64,000 bases of DNA from AP-15 sp963796155 (GCA_963796155.1 CAWCKT010000057.1:124001-188000), one strand, 5' to 3'; positions 18,026 to 27,370 are shown, counted from the stretch's first letter. The notes: generated by a model from the sequence alone, not told the origin. Numbers and translations are program-made.

Positions 18026-18360
18026 ATATTAATTGCGTGTTTCACATTTTTATGTTATAAGGGCATCGATCTGTGACGGGCGCAAGCCTCGGTGATCGGC
18101 CGATACTTTTCTTCGGGAGGAGAACCATATGACATCAGGCACGCCAGTGGGACGCTTCCTCTCCCGCCGTCGCGCGCGGTGGGCATGGCCTGACCCGCGT
18201 TCGCGACTTTCACCCGCACGGGCGGGCCAGCCTGTTTTCCCCCTGCAGAATCAGGCGGGCCCCAGGGAAACGGCCCCCTGGCGGCGCTCGGTCGATATTG
18301 CCGGCCTCACCGGTAGGCTGCCCGCTGGCGGCAGCCGGGTGAGCCCGGTATAAGCCTGAC
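18026..18360. other. Intergenic stretch with an orphan ribosome site and short frame
   Basis: The 18026-18060 part is AT-rich. A good ribosome site (GGGAGGAG at about 18115-18122) precedes ATG 18129, which opens a 74-codon frame to 18353. The composition is Arg/Pro-rich and matches no family I know. It may be the truncated start of a lost gene. Together with the missing 5' end of the EamA gene it suggests a deletion breakpoint here. Confidence 0.35.
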
Positions 18361-19389
18361 ATGCGCCGCCCGATGCGTCTCGGCTTCGTCATTCTCGCCC
18401 TGCTTCTGGTGTTGCTCGGCGGCTATACCGCCTACTGGCTGATCGTCGCCGGCCAAATCAAAGATGGCGTCGCCGCCTGGGCGCAAGCCGAGCAAGCCGA
18501 GAAGGTCGATGTTTCCTGGCAGAAGATCGGCGTCACCGGCTTCCCGTTTCGCTGCCGGGTCGCGTTCGAGACCGCCGTGCTGCGCGACGGCCGGGTAACC
18601 CCGTCTCCGGAAGTTCGCATTCCCGCGCTCTCCGCCAGTGTCTGGCCCTGGGACTTTGACCGCTGGCAGCTGGCGGCGCCGAAAGGGCTGGCGGCCGCGC
18701 TCGCCGGCGCCGGCGAGCGACCGCCTTTGAAACTGGCGGCGCACACCGCCGCGGGGGTTTTGTCGGTCGACCCGGAAGTCGGCGCGACCCTCTGGCTCAG
18801 CCTGCAGGACATCACCGCCGAGGCAGGGACGGCGGTTCCGATCAGCTCCGCCGACGCCTGGGTCATCCTGCCGTCCAAGCCCCCGCAAGAGCACACCGAG
18901 CCGAGTGTCGGGGTCGCTCTCGATCTGCGGCAGTTGCAGCTCAAGGGCACGGCTTCGGTGCTGAGTGATACGATCGACGAGTTGGCGTTCGGCGTCACTG
19001 TCAAAGGCGCCATTCCGAGCGGCAAGCTGGCTCAGGCGGTCGCCGAATGGCGGGATGCCGGTGGCACGATCGAGCTCGACAATCTGGATTTGATGTGGGG
19101 CGGCCTTGGCGCGACCGCGTCCGGCACGATCGCCCTCGACCGGGAGCTGCAGCCGATCGGCGGCCTCTCCGGTGCCGTCGAGGGCTACGACCAGATCCTG
19201 ACGGCCCTCGTGCAGGACGGCCGTATACGCGCCGCCGACGCCGGTCTCGCGCGGCTCGCGCTGGCGATGCTGGCAAAGGCCGGACCGGACGGTAAGCCCC
19301 AGATCAGGACCGCGTTCACGATCCAGAACGGACAGATGTTCCTCGGCCCGGCAAAGCTCGGCAAGGCGCCGCGCCTCGCCTGGGAATGA
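18361..19389 (+). CDS. DUF2125 family protein
   Basis: A 342-residue DUF2125 (PF09898) protein, a family largely limited to alphaproteobacteria. It has an N-terminal membrane anchor or signal (LGFVILALLLVLLGGYTAYWLIVAG) and the family's opening motif WAQAEQAEKVDVSWQKIGVTGFPFRCRV interrupted here only for length. Conserved-looking segments WPWDFDRWQLAAP and a late repeat-like region LDNLDLMWGGLGATASGTIAL follow. The family is thought to be envelope-located; no biochemical role is established. It stands alone between a broken region and the convergent ABM-domain gene. Confidence 0.85.
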   Translation: MRRPMRLGFVILALLLVLLGGYTAYWLIVAGQIKDGVAAWAQAEQAEKVDVSWQKIGVTGFPFRCRVAFETAVLRDGRVTPSPEVRIPALSASVWPWDFDRWQLAAPKGLAAALAGAGERPPLKLAAHTAAGVLSVDPEVGATLWLSLQDITAEAGTAVPISSADAWVILPSKPPQEHTEPSVGVALDLRQLQLKGTASVLSDTIDELAFGVTVKGAIPSGKLAQAVAEWRDAGGTIELDNLDLMWGGLGATASGTIALDRELQPIGGLSGAVEGYDQILTALVQDGRIRAADAGLARLALAMLAKAGPDGKPQIRTAFTIQNGQMFLGPAKLGKAPRLAWE

Positions 19390-19395
19390 GAGAGC

Positions 19396-19749
19396 TCACG
19401 CCAGCTCGCGCGGCTTCTCCGGCATCACCTGCGGCGCCTGCGCCCGCTCGTGCATGCCGTAATCGCGCACCACCGCCGCGACGCGAATCCGGTAATCGCG
19501 GAAGATTCGCTCGCGTCCGGCGAGTTGCGCCGCGTGGTGCTGCTCCTGTCGGCGCCAGCGCGCGATCGCCTCCTCGTCGCGCCAAAACGACAAAGACAGA
19601 ATCTTGCCGTCGCGGCTGAGGCTCGTGAACCGCTCGATCGAGATGAACCCGTCGATCTGTTCGAGCTCCGGGCGCAGTCGGGCGGCAATGTCGAGGTAAT
19701 CCTGAATGCGGTCCGGCTCGGGCTCGACCTCGAAGATGACCGCGTACAT
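19396..19749 (-). CDS. Antibiotic biosynthesis monooxygenase (ABM) domain protein
   Basis: A 117-residue ferredoxin-like ABM-domain protein (PF03992): YAVIFEVEPEPDRIQDYLD, GFISIERFTSL and ILSLSFWRDEEAIARWRRQ are the classic strand-helix-strand elements. ABM proteins include quinol monooxygenases and haem-degrading enzymes; many are uncharacterised and short like this one. There are no haem-ligand motifs I can name. It is convergent with the DUF2125 gene and divergent from the ABC permease operon. Confidence 0.85.
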   Translation of the reverse strand: MYAVIFEVEPEPDRIQDYLDIAARLRPELEQIDGFISIERFTSLSRDGKILSLSFWRDEEAIARWRRQEQHHAAQLAGRERIFRDYRIRVAAVVRDYGMHERAQAPQVMPEKPRELA

Positions 19750-19841
19750 CGATGGCTCTTTCCGATCAGATCCTCGCCCGAAGAATCTTAAACCAGACGA
19801 GTTCGAGAGTCTAAGCGGAGAGGTGGTAGGAGCTGGTTACC

Positions 19842-20675
19842 ATGAAGGATAGACGGTCCACGCTGCTGCTGCTCGTGACGCCGGCGCTGGCGATGGTGCT
19901 GGCGCTGTTCGTCTACCCGCTCGGCATGTCGCTCGTCTCGGCGTTCACCACCAGAGACGGACAGCCGAGCTTCGAGAATTTCGTCAAGGGCTTCGAGCTC
20001 TACGGCGGCGACGTCGTCTTCACCTTCGTCATCGTCATCGTTTCGACCCTACTGATCGGCCTCTTGGCGGCGGCGATCGGCGGCTATCTGGTGCTTGGCG
20101 CGCACCCTCTCGCGGTGTCGGTGCTGCGAGGCCTCTATCGCTGGCCGCTCTTCATTCCATTCATCGTTGCCGCGCAATGCATGCGCACGTTCCTCGCCAA
20201 GAACGGCATCATGAACAACACGCTTGCCACGCTCGGGCTCTTCGATGTCGGCGATCTGTCGGGTCTGCTCGACTGGCGCGGCATCATCGTCACTTTCGTA
20301 TGGAAGGAGACGCCGTTTGTCGCGCTCATCCTATCGGGCGCCATGGCGGCACTCGACCGCGCGACCATCGAAGCGGCCGCCAACCTCGGCGCGGGTGGGT
20401 TGCGCATTCTCGTCGAGATCATCCTGCCGCAAGTCGCCGGCGTGATGTTGGTCGGGCTGATATTGGCGTTCGTCACGATGCTGTCGGTCTTGTCGGTGCC
20501 GATCATGATCAGCGGCGGCTCGCCGACGATGATCACCGTCGACATGGCGTTCCGCGTCAATTCCTACAGCGACTACGGTGTCGCCAATGCGCTCGGCTTT
20601 GTCTCCTACGCGATGGCAGGGCTGGCCGCCTGGGTTTATCTGCGGGGCAACGTAGCTGGCGGCGGTGCCTTATGA
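19842..20675 (+). CDS. ABC transporter permease (first of a pair)
   Basis: A 277-residue binding-protein-dependent transport permease with about six membrane segments. The EAA-type loop that contacts the ATPase is visible as ALDRATIEAAANLGAGGLRILVEIILPQ. A hydrophobic N-terminus (LLLLVTPALAMVLALFVYPLGMSLV) and the layout match PotB/MalF-like permeases for spermidine, putrescine, sugar or iron-type substrates. The start has an AGGAGC site. Its stop overlaps the start of the second permease (ATGA), so the two are translationally coupled and probably form a heterodimer. No substrate-binding protein or ATPase gene adjoins. Confidence 0.87.
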   Translation: MKDRRSTLLLLVTPALAMVLALFVYPLGMSLVSAFTTRDGQPSFENFVKGFELYGGDVVFTFVIVIVSTLLIGLLAAAIGGYLVLGAHPLAVSVLRGLYRWPLFIPFIVAAQCMRTFLAKNGIMNNTLATLGLFDVGDLSGLLDWRGIIVTFVWKETPFVALILSGAMAALDRATIEAAANLGAGGLRILVEIILPQVAGVMLVGLILAFVTMLSVLSVPIMISGGSPTMITVDMAFRVNSYSDYGVANALGFVSYAMAGLAAWVYLRGNVAGGGAL

Positions 20676-21475
20676 GGGCAACGCTCGGCTGGACGTTGCG
20701 CGGTGGCCTCCTCGGCGCAATGGCCTTCGCGATCTTCGGACCGCTCGCCAACCTTGCGCTTTGGGCAGTGGCGATCCGGTGGTATTTCCCCTACAAGCTG
20801 CCGCTGACCTGGGGCTTCAAATATTGGGCTGAGGTCTTCAAGCCGACGAGCGACGCCTTCGCCGCACTCGGCACCAGCGTATTGATCGCCTCCGTCACAG
20901 TCGTCGTTTGTCTCCTCCTCGCCGTCCCCGCCGGCTATGCGCTCGGCCGCGGACGGCTGCCGGGGCGCAGCGTGATCCTGCTGATCCTGTTGCTGCCTCA
21001 GGCGTTTCCGAACCTCGCAGTCTACTTCAACATCGCCCGCTTGTTCTACCTGGTCGGGCTCAACGGGACGATTGCCGGCGTTGTCCTCGTGCATGCGGTC
21101 CACGGGCTGGTGATCGCGGTCTGGATCGCCGCGGCAGCGTTCGCGGCGATCGATCCCGAGCTCGAACTGGCGGCCCGCAACATCGGCGCCTCGGCCCCGC
21201 GCACCGCATTGACCGTGACCCTACCCCTGGCGATGCCCGGCTTGATCGCGAGCGCGATCTTCGTCTTTCTCGAATCGCTCGACGAGTTCACCGGCACCTA
21301 TTTCGTCGGAGTGCCTGACGTAACCACCCTGCCGCTTGTCATGTTCACGGCGAGCCTCGCCGGGAATTATCAGATCGCGGCGATCACGGCGCTCGTCTTG
21401 CTCGTTCCGTCGGTCGCGTTCATGCTGTTGATCGAGCGGTTTCTCAAAGCCGAAATGCTGGCCAAGATCGGCTGA
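20672..21475 (+). CDS. ABC transporter permease (second of a pair)
   Basis: A 267-residue inner-membrane permease of the PotC/MalG type. The frame is open much further upstream, but ATG 20672 overlapping the previous stop and the membrane-like N-terminus (GLLGAMAFAIFGPLANLALWAV) set the start. The EAA loop is IDPELELAARNIGASAPRTA followed by TLPLAMPGLIASAIFVF. It partners the preceding permease. Its TGA abuts the stop of the convergent dehydrogenase gene exactly (TGATCA at 21473-21478). The missing ATPase and binding protein must lie elsewhere if the transporter works. Confidence 0.87.
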   Translation: MRATLGWTLRGGLLGAMAFAIFGPLANLALWAVAIRWYFPYKLPLTWGFKYWAEVFKPTSDAFAALGTSVLIASVTVVVCLLLAVPAGYALGRGRLPGRSVILLILLLPQAFPNLAVYFNIARLFYLVGLNGTIAGVVLVHAVHGLVIAVWIAAAAFAAIDPELELAARNIGASAPRTALTVTLPLAMPGLIASAIFVFLESLDEFTGTYFVGVPDVTTLPLVMFTASLAGNYQIAAITALVLLVPSVAFMLLIERFLKAEMLAKIG

Positions 21476-22462
21476 TCAGAGCGCGACGGCGCGGCCGGTC
21501 TGCAGCGATTGCAGTGCGGCGTCCGCCAGCGCCAGCGCCTTGACTCCGTCGGTGCCGTCGGGCCGCGGCGGCGGGCCGCGGGTCAACGCGGCGACGAAGT
21601 GGTCGAGCTCGAGCCGGTATGCCTCGGCATAGCGTTCGAGGAAGAAGGGGAGCGGTTTGTCGCTGACGATCGCGTCGGCGCCGGCAAAGGCGACCGTGCT
21701 CAGGGCGACGTTACCCGCCGTCAGCATCCCTTTCGAACCGAGGATCTCGATTCGCTGATCGTAGCCATAGACCGCGCGGCGGCTGTTCGAGATCTGACAG
21801 AGCGCGCCCGAGCCGGTGCGCAAGGTCACAATGGCGGTGTCGACATCGCCCGCGTCGCCAATCGCCGGATCGACCAGCACGCTGGCGGCGGCAAAGATTT
21901 CGACCGGCTCCTCGCCGAGGAGCCAACGTGCCATGTCGAAATCGTGGATCATCATGTCGCGGAAGAGGCCGCCCGAGACGCGCACATAGGCGAGCGGCGG
22001 CGGGCTCGGATCGCGGCTCGTGATGCTGAGCAGCTCGATCCGGCCTACGCGACCGTCGCGCAATTGACGCTCGAGCCGAGCAAAGTGGGGATCGAAGCGC
22101 CGGTTGAAGCCTAGCATCAAGGGCACGCCGCACTCGTCGACAACTGCAAGAGCCGCCTCGGCCCGGTGCCGGTCGAGGTCGAGCGGCTTCTCGCAGAAGA
22201 CGGCCTTGCCGGCGCGGGCGGCCGCTGCGACGAGATCGGAGTGGGTATCGGTCGAGCTGGCGATGACGACGGCGTCGATTGCAGGATCGGCAAAGACCGA
22301 GGCCTGCGTCGCGACCGCCGCACCATGGCGGCTCGCCAGCCGCTCGGCCGCGGCGCGATCGACGTCGACGATCGTGCGAAGGCGCGCCTCAGGGTGGCGC
22401 GCGATATTCTCGGCGTGGATGGCCCCGATGCGGCCTGCGCCGAACTGGCAGAAGCTGATCAT
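21476..22462 (-). CDS. iolG: Gfo/Idh/MocA oxidoreductase, probably inositol 2-dehydrogenase
   Basis: A 328-residue NAD-dependent Gfo/Idh/MocA enzyme. The Rossmann motif FGAGRIGAIHAENI is at the N-terminus, VFCEKPLDL carries the catalytic-site Lys of the EKP motif, and the C-terminal domain has NSRRAVYGYDQRIEILGSKG and FLERYAEAYRLELDHF. Those two segments are typical of inositol 2-dehydrogenase, which oxidises myo-inositol to 2-keto-inositol. Start ATG 22462 gives the usual N-terminus; the frame extends 14 codons further. No other inositol catabolism genes adjoin, so the exact sugar-like substrate is not certain. The nearby permease pair could import a related polyol. Confidence 0.75.
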   Translation of the reverse strand: MISFCQFGAGRIGAIHAENIARHPEARLRTIVDVDRAAAERLASRHGAAVATQASVFADPAIDAVVIASSTDTHSDLVAAAARAGKAVFCEKPLDLDRHRAEAALAVVDECGVPLMLGFNRRFDPHFARLERQLRDGRVGRIELLSITSRDPSPPPLAYVRVSGGLFRDMMIHDFDMARWLLGEEPVEIFAAASVLVDPAIGDAGDVDTAIVTLRTGSGALCQISNSRRAVYGYDQRIEILGSKGMLTAGNVALSTVAFAGADAIVSDKPLPFFLERYAEAYRLELDHFVAALTRGPPPRPDGTDGVKALALADAALQSLQTGRAVAL

Positions 22463-22554
22463 GACCGGGTCTTCGGTTATGGTGTCAAAGGGGCGACGAG
22501 GCAACGGGTAAGGATTTGGGAATGACCACGATCCCGCTCACTGGGGCATAGGCG

Positions 22555-23640
22555 ATGAAACTCGCCCTTGCTCGCATTTCGATTTCCACCCGCAGAAAGC
22601 TAAGCTCGATCCTGCTCGCGGTGGCGATCTTCTCGCTGCTCGCCGGACTGACGAGCTTCGCCACACGCGGCCTTGTTGTCTACGCCATCATAAATTCGAT
22701 ACTCGTCGGCACCGGCGTCGGTCTGTTTGAACAGTTTTACGTGCAGAGCCTGCGCGGACGGTGGCTGCGCAGCATGCACCCGCTGCTGTCGATTTCGATC
22801 TATACGGCGGTTGTGGTCGTGCTGTTTGTCGTCGCCATTCACCTGTCCCATCTGCTGACCGGGCAATGGGATACGTTGCCGAGAGCCTATCGTCGGCTGC
22901 CGTTCGCATTGCCGCTGGTGATCGCGTTTTCGGTGATCGGCATCGTCGTTATGCGCACCGTTCATTTTATCGGGATCGAAACCCTGTTTCACCTGATGAT
23001 CGGCACCTATCACCGCCCGGTTCTCGAAGAAAAAGTTTTACTGTTTCTCGATATCAACAACTCGACCGGGCTCGCTGAGCGGCTCGGTGCCGTTCAGATC
23101 AAATCCCTTGTCGGTAAGTTCCTCTTCGACATCTCCAAGCCGATCACCGACCACGGCGGAGAAATCTATCTCTACAAGGGGGACGGCCTGATCGCGCTGT
23201 GGAATTGGGCCGAGGCGATCCGAGGAAACCGGATTCTGCGGGCGATCGACGCGGTGTTCGCCTCGGTCGGGCGGGAGCGGTCGGAATATCAACGGCAGTT
23301 CGGCGCTGTCCCGCGCTTTCGGGTCGGGGTGCATGGCGGAGAGGTCGTCGTCAGCGAGCAAGGCGACACCAAGCGAGCCATCGGCATCTACGGCAGCACG
23401 ATCAATATAGCGGCGCGAATGGAAGAAGCGGCCAAAGCCCATAATATCGCGTGTGCAATATCCGGAGACGTCGCAGAGGCAATGTCGGACGGCGAACCGC
23501 GACTGCAACCGCTCGGCGACGAGCAAGTCAAGGGGATATCGGTCGAGATTCCGATCTTCGAATATCGTGTCGATGACGGGAGGGTATCGGAGCGGCCGAC
23601 CAGGGCTGGAAGCCCGCCGCGAGTAGAGCTTCCGGTCTGA
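22555..23640 (+). CDS. Membrane-bound class III adenylate/guanylate cyclase
   Basis: A 361-residue protein with four predicted N-terminal membrane segments (about 19-38, 41-58, 79-99 and 118-140) and a C-terminal class III nucleotide cyclase domain from about residue 160. Catalytic features look intact: the metal aspartates Asp166 in FLDINNSTGLAERLG and Asp210 in YLYKGDGLIALW, and the transition-state Asn284 and Arg288 in YGSTINIAARMEEA. It should make cyclic AMP or GMP at the membrane. Which nucleotide it uses cannot be read here with confidence. It lies 3' of the divergent iolG-like gene and 2.3 kb from a second cyclase-like domain in the NTPase fusion. Confidence 0.87.
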   Translation: MKLALARISISTRRKLSSILLAVAIFSLLAGLTSFATRGLVVYAIINSILVGTGVGLFEQFYVQSLRGRWLRSMHPLLSISIYTAVVVVLFVVAIHLSHLLTGQWDTLPRAYRRLPFALPLVIAFSVIGIVVMRTVHFIGIETLFHLMIGTYHRPVLEEKVLLFLDINNSTGLAERLGAVQIKSLVGKFLFDISKPITDHGGEIYLYKGDGLIALWNWAEAIRGNRILRAIDAVFASVGRERSEYQRQFGAVPRFRVGVHGGEVVVSEQGDTKRAIGIYGSTINIAARMEEAAKAHNIACAISGDVAEAMSDGEPRLQPLGDEQVKGISVEIPIFEYRVDDGRVSERPTRAGSPPRVELPV

Positions 23641-23756
23641 GGTGCGGGGCGGATGCGGCGGCGGGCCCTCATCAGGACTTCGATGGCCGTGCGCGCCCAC
23701 CCGCTCGATGTGTGAGCGATATTGGCGACGACGGGACCTCCCATGCGCCTGGAAGA

Positions 23757-25125
23757 TCAGAATGCGACCAGCCGGATGAAATTGCCGGGATCGGACAGGT
23801 CGTCGAGGCCGGCGACCATTCCGCGCAACTCGCGGGTGCGTGGGGCGCCCAGCAACGGCTCGACCAGTGCGTCGAATTTGGCGATAAGGCGACGCCCCTG
23901 CTGGGCGATGTCTGCGGCGGGGATTCCCGCGTCGTGGCGAGCGGTCAGGCGCCGTCCGTCAATCAGCTCAAGATCGAGCTCGCACAGAGTCTGTGGCCAG
24001 TTGTGCTGCCAATCGAACCTGACCTGGTCGCGCAATCTTACCAAACCCGGATCTCGCGCGTTCTCGGCACTATAGGCGCCAAGGCTCGCCGTGTCGATGC
24101 CGGCCAATGCCGTTGCTACGGTCTGGCGCAGGCTGAACTTGCTCTGCAGCCCGTCGACTGGCACGGGAATGTTGCAGACCCGGTCACAGCTCGCGATCGA
24201 GCTTGAGTGTGATACCGGCGATCATCTCCGGAATCAGCCGATATTCCTGGCGCAGCCGGCGCGCGCATTCGATCGGGGCGTGGGTAAAGTAGCAAGCGGC
24301 GTGGTATTTGAAGAGGTTGGCCAAGAGGTGGAAGCCGGCCTCGGGCGTCGCGAGGGCAGCTTGCGGCAAGAAGTCTGGCCCATGGGTCAGCGCGAAACCC
24401 TGGACGCATTCGACGATGTCGGTGCGGCTCGAAAACCCGCGCTCGGCGAGGCGCGCCGCGAGCAGCCCGTTCTGCGCCGCCTTGCCGGCGTGGAACGGCT
24501 TGCACATGGTCCCGAATTGCGATTTGAGCCCGGCGGCTTGCGTCCCGGCGATGCCCAGAGCGACGGCGGTCGCCTCGGCTTCGAGGCCGAGCAGCCGGGC
24601 GCAGGCCGCCGCGGCGCCAAAGCTCCCGACGGTTGCGGTGGCGTGAAAGCCGAGATTGTAATGGCCGGGCTGCAAAGCGGCGCCGATGCGGCAGGCGGTC
24701 TCGTAGCCGGCGACGAAGGCGGTGATAACTTCGCGGCCCGAGGAGCCCTTTAGTTCCGCCAGGGCAAGCAGCCCGGGCAGGATGGCGACCGAGGGATGGC
24801 CAGGCATCGCCATGTTGACGTCGTCGTAATCGAGGGCATGCGCCGCAGCCCCATTGACGAGGGCCGCCGAAAGCACCGGCAACCGGATGCTATGGCCAAT
24901 GACGCTCGCCTGCGCTGAGCCGCCGGCCTCCGCCATCTCGTCGAGCAGGATCCGGACGAGCGGATCCTCCGCGCCGGCGATTGCAACGCCGAGATAGTCG
25001 AGCACGCATTGGCGGGCGACCTCGCGCACCGGCCCCGGCAGATCCTCATACCCGAGGCTGCTCGCTCTGCCGGCGAGAGACCGGGTCAGATCGGCCTGTG
25101 CGCCATTCTCTGTCGTTGTGTCCAT
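23757..25125 (-). pseudogene. MmgE/PrpD family protein, single-base frameshift near 24189
   Basis: Second MmgE/PrpD gene. The first 313 codons from ATG 25125 read RSLAGRASSLGYEDLPGPVR, an ALVNGAAAHALDYDDVN segment typical of the family, and FHATATVGSFGAAAACARLL, then stop. Skipping one base at about 24189 continues as CDRVCNIPVPVDGLQSKFSLR to residue ~455, exactly the expected C-terminus. One extra base therefore disables an otherwise complete gene, or it is a sequencing error. It follows the NTPase-cyclase gene by only 14 bases and has its own GGAGCAGCAAG site in that gap, so it may be the last gene of the operon ECH, NTPase, prpD-like. Confidence 0.8.
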
Positions 25126-25139
25126 CTTGCTGCTCCGAT

Positions 25140-27350
25140 CTAACCGAGTGCTATTTTCCAGAGCTTTGTATAATAGGGAGGATCCAGGAGATTCTTGCGG
25201 AGAACAAATTTCTGATCGCCTTGATCATAATCGACATCCGGGACGTCCGATTGGGAAAGGGGTGCCATAAACTTTTCGGACAATTCCTCGACATCTTGCG
25301 AGGCGCTGCCGTTTATCGCATCGCCACGAGCATCTCGACTAGAGCCGAATTGATGGAATTTCTCATCGACGAGAGCGTAGCCGGCAGGAGCGAGCGGTTC
25401 CAAAAGGGCGCTGGTACGCAGGGCCAGCCCCATAGGTACGGTAATCGTGTCCCAGCTCCCGTTGTGCATACGACGCATGCGCTCGAATGCGATCGGCCCA
25501 GCCGCACCCCCAAACCGCATTTTCATTGGCCGCTCCTGAAAATCGCGCGCTCGTCTGACCAATTCTTTCGCACAACGAACAATTCTTTGGGAACTACCGT
25601 CGATCATCAGAATCGAATCGCCTCCTGAAACGTCCACGAACATCAGATCTCTGCAGATCTCTCGTGCCCACTCGTACAATTTTCTTGTCACCACCTCGTA
25701 CAGCTCTGAGTTCATGATGTGGCTATAACCAACCATGTCGCCCTTCAGCACAAAGGAATAGCTGATCGGGTCTTCCCACTCGAGCTGATTACCAATGATG
25801 TTCCGGGTCTCGTAGCCGCGGGTAAATTTCCCCGCCGACTTCTCGTAGATCGATTGATCGAGCGCTGGGTGAATAAGGTAATACTCCGACACGGGCAGTT
25901 CGGAATCATTGTTGATCTGGATCTCGGTCGGCTGCAGAAAGCATTGCCGCAACCGGCCTTGATTCCCGAATTCCAGTCGTACGGTGCCAAGGAGGCCAAG
26001 TTTGTGAAGGACGGAGAACGGACGGCCGATTTCTCCCTCCGAGTCGCGCGACGTTGAGTCTCCAAGGTCGGCGACATAAGCGTCGCTGACTTCCTGTAGC
26101 TGGTCCACGGTCAGTACATTTGTTTCGATCCGCCTGAACAGTAATTCACGGTTGGGTACCGTAAAGAACGGACGCATTTCGCCGAATATCGAGTCGACAA
26201 TCGTCTTCGTCGCCGTATCGACGGCACCGCGGATCGCCTGTGCGGAGCGCTGAACCGGGTTGATTTTGACGATCTCACCGCCGATGAACATCAGGTCGCG
26301 CGGCCGGTAAAGCGTATGCCTCAGAAAATAATCAAAGATGCGCTCCGGCCTCGAAACAAACCTATGGTCCACTGCCCTATTCGTTTCACCGACCAGCCGC
26401 AGCATCGGATCGCCATTGTCGGGGTCGACGAGGCGCTCCTTTGACGTGATGTCGATGTTTTTTAAGAAAATCTTCTCCAAATCGTCACGCGTATATTCAA
26501 TCTTGGTACACCGGCCCGAGATCTGGAATGCGTCACTTTCGACCTCCGGCATTTTCAAGAATGCTTCATGACGTATAGTGCAATAGATCTTGATATGATG
26601 GTTGGCCTTCTCCAGTTCGTAGGCAACGCTGGCGAGCGCTATTTGAGCCAGCGACCAGACCGCGTTGCTGCGGTTTCTATAAAGGCTGTGACGGCCGTTC
26701 GCCCCTGCCGACCGATCTTCCAATGTGGGGCGGAAATATTCGTCGACGTTGTCGATGAAAAACACGATCTGTGTGTTGATCCGATTAAAATATGGAAATA
26801 TCACATTCGATTTTGTGATGATGTTGATAATGTATTTGTAATCTTGGCTCAGCAGGTCAGCAAATATCTCGCCAGCTTCAAAATATTTGTGGTCATCGGT
26901 GATGATCCGGCCGTACCAATCGTTGGCGAGCAGGTTTCGGTCGCTGGGTCGTTCCCTGGTGGCACGGGCGAACGCTTTTATTGCTGACAGCGACAGCGAA
27001 ATTTTCCACAGCGATTTCCAGAACTCGTAGTCCGAGGACAAAAGATCGAGCAGCTCGCGCTTGATCACCGGAAAAATCCCGAGCGGTCGATCGATGAACC
27101 GGTTTTCGGCCATCACGATCTGTCCCGATCTCGCCTCGAGAAACGACTTTTTCTTGGCGATCAAAAGAAGAGTCTTGCCGTAGCCCTTGGGAGCGACCAG
27201 AATCGTGCGTTCCTGATGCTTCGGCGTGAGATATGCTTTAATCGAGCTGGTTTCGTGAATCAGCGTGTGCCGGTAATGGTCGTACGCCATCTCCGGCAGC
27301 GTATCGGCCTCGACCCGCCACGGTCCCTGGATGGGTTGCCTTTCGGACAT
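25140..27350 (-). CDS. P-loop NTPase fused to a C-terminal nucleotide-cyclase-like domain (low-GC)
   Basis: I do not recognise the whole protein (736 residues). The N-terminal half is a P-loop NTPase: Walker A LVAPKGYGKTLLL (51-63), Walker B IVFFIDNVDEYF (195-206) and an arginine-bearing strand KIYCTIRHEAF, recalling Sll1717-type or STAND-like ATPases. Residues about 400-470 look like a helical winged region. The C-terminus (530-665) resembles a class III cyclase: SFVLKGDMVGYS (Asp538), VSGGDSILMI (Asp578), MRFGGAAGPI and PMGLALRTSALLE (Arg645), but the usual Asn is missing. Start ATG 27350 follows GAGGAG. GC is visibly low (20 of 60 at 26761-26820 versus 39 of 60 at 30301-30360), indicating transfer. 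Neighbours on the same strand lie only 14 and 20 bases away. Confidence 0.75.
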   Translation of the reverse strand: MSERQPIQGPWRVEADTLPEMAYDHYRHTLIHETSSIKAYLTPKHQERTILVAPKGYGKTLLLIAKKKSFLEARSGQIVMAENRFIDRPLGIFPVIKRELLDLLSSDYEFWKSLWKISLSLSAIKAFARATRERPSDRNLLANDWYGRIITDDHKYFEAGEIFADLLSQDYKYIINIITKSNVIFPYFNRINTQIVFFIDNVDEYFRPTLEDRSAGANGRHSLYRNRSNAVWSLAQIALASVAYELEKANHHIKIYCTIRHEAFLKMPEVESDAFQISGRCTKIEYTRDDLEKIFLKNIDITSKERLVDPDNGDPMLRLVGETNRAVDHRFVSRPERIFDYFLRHTLYRPRDLMFIGGEIVKINPVQRSAQAIRGAVDTATKTIVDSIFGEMRPFFTVPNRELLFRRIETNVLTVDQLQEVSDAYVADLGDSTSRDSEGEIGRPFSVLHKLGLLGTVRLEFGNQGRLRQCFLQPTEIQINNDSELPVSEYYLIHPALDQSIYEKSAGKFTRGYETRNIIGNQLEWEDPISYSFVLKGDMVGYSHIMNSELYEVVTRKLYEWAREICRDLMFVDVSGGDSILMIDGSSQRIVRCAKELVRRARDFQERPMKMRFGGAAGPIAFERMRRMHNGSWDTITVPMGLALRTSALLEPLAPAGYALVDEKFHQFGSSRDARGDAINGSASQDVEELSEKFMAPLSQSDVPDVDYDQGDQKFVLRKNLLDPPYYTKLWKIALG

Positions 27351-27370
27351 CGGATCACTCCTCACGGCCG

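Noticed and set aside
18129..18353. 74-codon frame with a good ribosome site
   Set aside because: The product is Arg/Pro-rich without any recognised domain; kept only as a note in the intergenic entry.
20177..20671. Upstream extension of the second permease
   Set aside because: It overlaps the first permease in another frame. The ATGA overlap and membrane-type N-terminus fix the start at 20672.
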